From Lachnospiraceae bacterium UBA7598 (GTDB lineage Bacteria > Bacillota > Clostridia > Lachnospirales > Lachnospiraceae): DNA of 8,948 nt. The stretch spans positions 11,230 through 20,177 of the forward strand of contig DLQV01000125.1 of assembly GCA_002474415.1 (NCBI GenBank). The letters run 5' to 3'. Under the pieces are notes generated by a model. The model did not search any database, was not told where the DNA came from, and was given only the letters and a program-made list of their open reading frames with translations. Shown in pieces: positions 6,352 to 8,948 of the stretch (position 1 is the first letter of the stretch; each line of letters opens with the position of its first letter). The position numbers were made by a program, and so were the translations under genes.

Positions 6352-6352
6352 C

Positions 6353-6381
6353 AGTATACACAGAAGATCTAAATTATGCAA
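6353..6381 (-). promoter_or_regulatory. Leftward promoter of the tandem-repeat RNA
   Basis: On the minus strand TTGCAT (6381-6376), a 17-bp spacer and TATACT (6358-6353) form a good housekeeping promoter, with TG two positions upstream of the -10. Transcription should begin near 6346, only a few bases before the first hairpin of the repeat RNA. Confidence 0.8.
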
Positions 6382-6432
6382 CGAGTTTATAAATATTTCA
6401 TTTTAGGAGAAAGATGTTGAGAAAAATAATTC

Positions 6433-6461
6433 TTGCATAATACCCACAGGGGGTATATAAT
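6433..6461 (+). promoter_or_regulatory. csoR-copA promoter
   Basis: TTGCAT (6433-6438), a 17-bp spacer and a perfect TATAAT (6456-6461) precede csoR. The start of transcription should be near 6468, giving a leader of about 49 nt. The same bases can be read as an in-frame TTG start for csoR, but they are the -35 box, so that longer form is not used. Confidence 0.88.
6440..6456. promoter_or_regulatory. CsoR operator
   Basis: ATACCCACAGGGGGTAT is a dyad of the ATACCC...GGGTAT type known for CsoR sites in Firmicutes. It occupies the spacer between the -35 and -10 boxes. Copper-free CsoR bound here would block RNA polymerase, and copper binding would release it. Confidence 0.88.
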
Positions 6462-6516
6462 GCAAAACAGAAAGATACTCCTACAGGGTATCAAGCAGAG
6501 AGGAGGCATAATCCGA

Positions 6517-6822
6517 ATGGAAAAAGAACATACTTGTGAATGTTGTAAGAAAAAAGAGCGTTCCGAGAAGGAACGGAAAGATATGATCAATCGCCTGAGC
6601 CGTATCGAAGGACAGATCCGCGGCATCAAAGGCATGGTAGAAAAAGACTGTTACTGCCCGGATATCATCACACAGGTAGCGGCTGCCAATGCGGCACTCA
6701 ACAGTTTCAATAAAGTCCTGCTGGCACAACATATCCGTACTTGCGTCGCAGATGGCATCCGAAACGGCGAGGACGATAAAGTGGACGAATTAGTAACGAT
6801 GTTACAAAAATTAATGAAATAA
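6517..6822 (+). CDS. csoR: Copper-sensing transcriptional repressor CsoR
   Basis: The ATG at 6517 is preceded by AGGAGG (6501-6506) and gives 101 residues, the usual size for the CsoR/FrmR (DUF156) family. The all-helical core starts with MINRLSRIEGQIRGIKGMVE (23-42), the DNA-binding N-terminal helix. The copper ligand set Cys-His-Cys is present as Cys47 (YCPD), His72 and Cys76 (QHIRTC). The 25- and 4-residue spacings are the same as in Mycobacterium tuberculosis CsoR (36, 61, 65). The N-terminus has an extra CECC cluster (residues 7-10) of unknown role. It is a cytoplasmic tetrameric repressor that controls its own operon through the dyad in its promoter. The downstream gene is a copper exporter, which supports Cu(I) over other inducers. 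Confidence 0.94.
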   Translation: MEKEHTCECCKKKERSEKERKDMINRLSRIEGQIRGIKGMVEKDCYCPDIITQVAAANAALNSFNKVLLAQHIRTCVADGIRNGEDDKVDELVTMLQKLMK

Positions 6823-6841
6823 AAAAGTTATAGTAAAGATA

Positions 6842-7121
6842 GAAAATGTCGGAGTTATATTTAAAATCAGTGAATTTCTTGTGAGTTAGAGTCTGTTAGG
6901 AGTTTGGCGTAAAACAGCAATGTCCGTACATGGATGTACGGACAAGGTGGCGATGAACCCAAGTGATAAGGAATCCTCCCACTTGAGGTGGGTCCCTCCT
7001 TACCACAGCGGATGGAGAATGGACACCGGTTGCATCATGAGAAACTGTCTAAATACAAACTCCTTACAGCCTCTTACGAACAAGAACCTGAACAGATTTT
7101 AAATAGAACTCCGACATTTTC
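6842..7121. repeat. Long inverted-repeat element between csoR and copA (MITE-like or structured RNA)
   Basis: The 334-bp gap between csoR and copA is mostly filled by this element. The 27-bp ends 6842-6868 and 7095-7121 are inverted copies with one mismatch. Pairing resumes inside them, with CTGTTAGGAGTTTG (6893-6906) against CAAACTCCTTACAG (7056-7069), so about 65 bases per side could pair imperfectly. The centre has three features: a hairpin at 6921-6944 (10-bp stem), a stem 6952-6959/7028-7036, and a hairpin at 6963-7006 with an inner CCCAC/GTGGG stem. There is no plausible gene or transposase inside and I see no clear target-site duplication. It resembles a non-autonomous inverted-repeat element. 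A cis-acting RNA in the copper operon is the alternative. Confidence 0.75.
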
Positions 7122-7156
7122 GGGAGAACAATTAAATTTTTTGTAAGGAGGCAACT

Positions 7157-8948
7157 ATGAAGCAATATGAAGTGACCGGCATGAGTTGTGCAGCATGCTC
7201 CGCCCGCGTGGAAAAAGCCGTCTCCAAAGTGCCGGGTGTGACTTCCTGCTCCGTCAGCCTGCTGACCAACTCCATGGGCGTGGAAGGCACGGCGAGTGAT
7301 CAGGAAATCGTAAATGCAGTCGTTGCAGCCGGATACGGCGCAGCACCAAAAGATGCCAAAAAAGAACAGACACCAGCAGAAGAGGAAGAAGCATTAAAAG
7401 ACCACGAGACACCGAAACTGCGCAAGCGTCTGATCGCATCGGTAATCTTTCTTGTCGTGCTGATGTATTTTTCCATGGGACACATGATGTGGGGCTGGCC
7501 GGTACCGGTTGCCATGAAAGACAATCATGTGGCAATGGGACTGTTGCAGATGCTTTTAACAATCATCATCATGGTGATCAACCAGAAGTTCTTTGTGAGC
7601 GGTTTTACCAGCCTGCTCCACGGCGCACCAAATATGGATACACTGGTGGCACTCGGCGCCGGAGCATCGTTTGGATACAGTACGTATGCGCTGTTTGCCA
7701 TGACCGGAGCGCAGGTGCGCGGCGATATGGATGCAGTCATGGGATACATGCACGAATTTTATTTTGAGTCCGCGGCAATGATACTGACACTTATCACCGT
7801 CGGAAAAATGCTCGAATCCCACGCAAAAGGCAAGACAACCGATGCCTTAAAAAGCCTTATGCGGCTGGCACCGAAGACCGCAACGGTATTGCGGGACGGA
7901 CAGGAAGTTACCGTATCGATTGCAGAAGTGCGGCAGGGGGATATGTTTGTTGTGCGTCCGGGGGAAAATATTCCGGTTGATGGAATTGTAATAGAAGGCA
8001 GCAGTGCGGTCAACGAGGCAGCGCTCACCGGAGAAAGTATTCCGGTCGACAAACAGAAAGGTTCCTCCGTCAGCGCGGCAACGACGAACCAGTCCGGATT
8101 CCTTCGCTGTGAGGCAACCCGTGTGGGAGAAGACACCACGCTTTCCCAGATCATTAAAATGGTGTCGGATGCGGCAGCCACCAAGGCGCCGATTGCAAAA
8201 ATCGCCGATAAAGTATCCGGTGTGTTTGTACCGACTGTCATCACCATTGCCGTGATCACCATTATTGTCTGGCTGATTGCCGGAAAAGACGTCGGTTTTG
8301 CATTGGCGCGCGGCATTTCCGTGCTCGTCATCAGCTGTCCGTGTGCGCTGGGACTTGCAACCCCTGTAGCGATCATGGTCGGAAACGGTATGGGAGCAAA
8401 AAACGGAATCCTTTTCAAAAATGCCGTGGCACTGGAGAATGCAGGAAAAACGCAGATCGTGGCATTGGACAAGACCGGAACAATCACAACCGGGGAACCG
8501 CGTGTGACGGACATTGTCCCGGCAAAGGGATATACGGAGCGGGAGCTGATGCAGCTTGCTGCGGATCTGGAGAGTTCCAGTGAACATCCGCTGGCAAAAG
8601 CGGTTATGGAGCACGCAAAGACAATCGGTATTTCCAATACTGCAGTGCACGATTTTCAGGCATTACCGGGCAATGGACTTTCCGCGGTGCGCGGAAAAGA
8701 TCTGCTGCTGGGCGGAAGTGTTTCTTATATGCAGCAGAAGGTAAGCGTGGACGCGGCCATGACAGAACAGGCAAAGAAACTGGCAGAAGAGGGAAAAACA
8801 CCGTTGCTTTTTGCAAAGAATCATACCTGTGCCGGGCTGGTTGCCGTAGCAGATACGATCAAAGAGGACAGTCCGCAGGCCGTGGCAGAACTGCGTGACA
8901 TGGGAATCCGCGTCATTATGCTGACCGGAGACAACGAGCGCACCGCAC
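7157..8948 (+). CDS. copA: Copper-exporting P-type ATPase CopA (3' end beyond window)
   Basis: The ATG at 7157 follows AAGGAGG and 597 codons are visible without a stop before the window ends. A single N-terminal heavy-metal domain (about 1-65) has GMSCAAC, with Cys11 and Cys14 binding Cu(I). An acidic linker and membrane helices follow, including a Met/His/Trp-rich segment (YFSMGHMMWGWP). TGES (291-294) is the actuator loop and CPC (394-396) the transmembrane metal site. DKTGT carries the phosphorylated Asp438, SEHPL (475-479) marks the nucleotide-binding domain, and TGDN (590-593) is the hinge motif. This pattern defines a P1B-type Cu(I) exporter in the cytoplasmic membrane. The missing end should contain the last two helices. 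It is expected to be derepressed by copper through csoR. Confidence 0.96.
   Translation, partial: MKQYEVTGMSCAACSARVEKAVSKVPGVTSCSVSLLTNSMGVEGTASDQEIVNAVVAAGYGAAPKDAKKEQTPAEEEEALKDHETPKLRKRLIASVIFLVVLMYFSMGHMMWGWPVPVAMKDNHVAMGLLQMLLTIIIMVINQKFFVSGFTSLLHGAPNMDTLVALGAGASFGYSTYALFAMTGAQVRGDMDAVMGYMHEFYFESAAMILTLITVGKMLESHAKGKTTDALKSLMRLAPKTATVLRDGQEVTVSIAEVRQGDMFVVRPGENIPVDGIVIEGSSAVNEAALTGESIPVDKQKGSSVSAATTNQSGFLRCEATRVGEDTTLSQIIKMVSDAAATKAPIAKIADKVSGVFVPTVITIAVITIIVWLIAGKDVGFALARGISVLVISCPCALGLATPVAIMVGNGMGAKNGILFKNAVALENAGKTQIVALDKTGTITTGEPRVTDIVPAKGYTERELMQLAADLESSSEHPLAKAVMEHAKTIGISNTAVHDFQALPGNGLSAVRGKDLLLGGSVSYMQQKVSVDAAMTEQAKKLAEEGKTPLLFAKNHTCAGLVAVADTIKEDSPQAVAELRDMGIRVIMLTGDNERTA

Noticed and set aside
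6189..6392. Small open frames on both strands through the 53-bp repeats
   Set aside because: The period is not a multiple of three, so tandem copies fall in different frames, and the changes preserve RNA pairing instead of codons.
6414..6440. Eight-codon ORF (MLRKIILA) after AGGAGAAAG
   Set aside because: It has a good ribosome site but is very short and lies upstream of the csoR promoter, so it would not be on that transcript. It could be the stub of a lost gene, but nothing supports this.
6433..6516. Extended N-terminus of csoR from a TTG at 6433
   Set aside because: The codons overlap the promoter -35, operator and -10. The ATG at 6517 has AGGAGG and gives the normal family length.
6842..7121. 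Complete insertion sequence
   Set aside because: There is no transposase frame inside and no visible target duplication at the ends.
7759..8637. Open frame of 292 codons on the minus strand
   Set aside because: It lies opposite copA, whose plus-strand frame shows every P1B-ATPase motif. The reverse product is low-complexity and matches no family, so it is an antisense shadow.

Overview
The window looks like chromosomal DNA from a Firmicutes bacterium, most likely a Lachnospiraceae-type gut clostridium. This is inferred from moderate GC content, strong AGGAGG-type ribosome sites, an ECF sigma/membrane-protein pair, a CarD-like regulator, a DUF4846-type lipoprotein and a CsoR/CopA copper cassette. 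No rRNA, tRNA, CRISPR array or transposase gene is visible.

Layout. (1) Positions 1-2053, plus strand: the 3' part of a class I/II aminotransferase, an acylphosphatase and a three-helix YdcF/SanA-type membrane protein form a tight run closed by a strong intrinsic terminator. (2) Positions 2089-3995: an ECF-type sigma factor and a single-pass membrane protein, its likely anti-sigma or sensor partner, are divergent. They share an intergenic region with striking two-fold symmetry. A 56-residue ORF overlaps the sigma factor stop by ATGA. (3) Positions 4036-4601: a CarD-like RNA polymerase-binding regulator has a TTG start, and its promoter is centred in a perfect 15-bp inverted repeat. It runs convergently into a DUF4846-like lipoprotein and overlaps it by 23 bp.

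(4) Positions 5553-6381, minus strand, is the most interesting part. A good leftward promoter is followed by two clear copies and one degenerate copy of a 53-bp tandem repeat, each able to fold into two hairpins. A strong intrinsic terminator comes next, and then an AT-rich gene for a 183-residue protein that resembles the PBECR4 (Barnase-EndoU-ColicinE5/D-RelE fold) nuclease family. Promoter, tandem RNA repeats, terminator, small RNase gene is the architecture of a type III toxin-antitoxin locus (ToxIN/CptIN/TenpIN), but the protein does not read as ToxN. I propose it as a candidate new type III-like system.

(5) Positions 6433-8948, plus strand: a copper-responsive CsoR repressor, with a textbook operator between its own -35 and -10 boxes, precedes a CopA copper-exporting P1B-ATPase that runs off the window end. 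The two genes are separated by a roughly 280-bp long inverted-repeat element with 27-bp terminal arms and internal hairpins. It is either a MITE-like insertion or a structured RNA.
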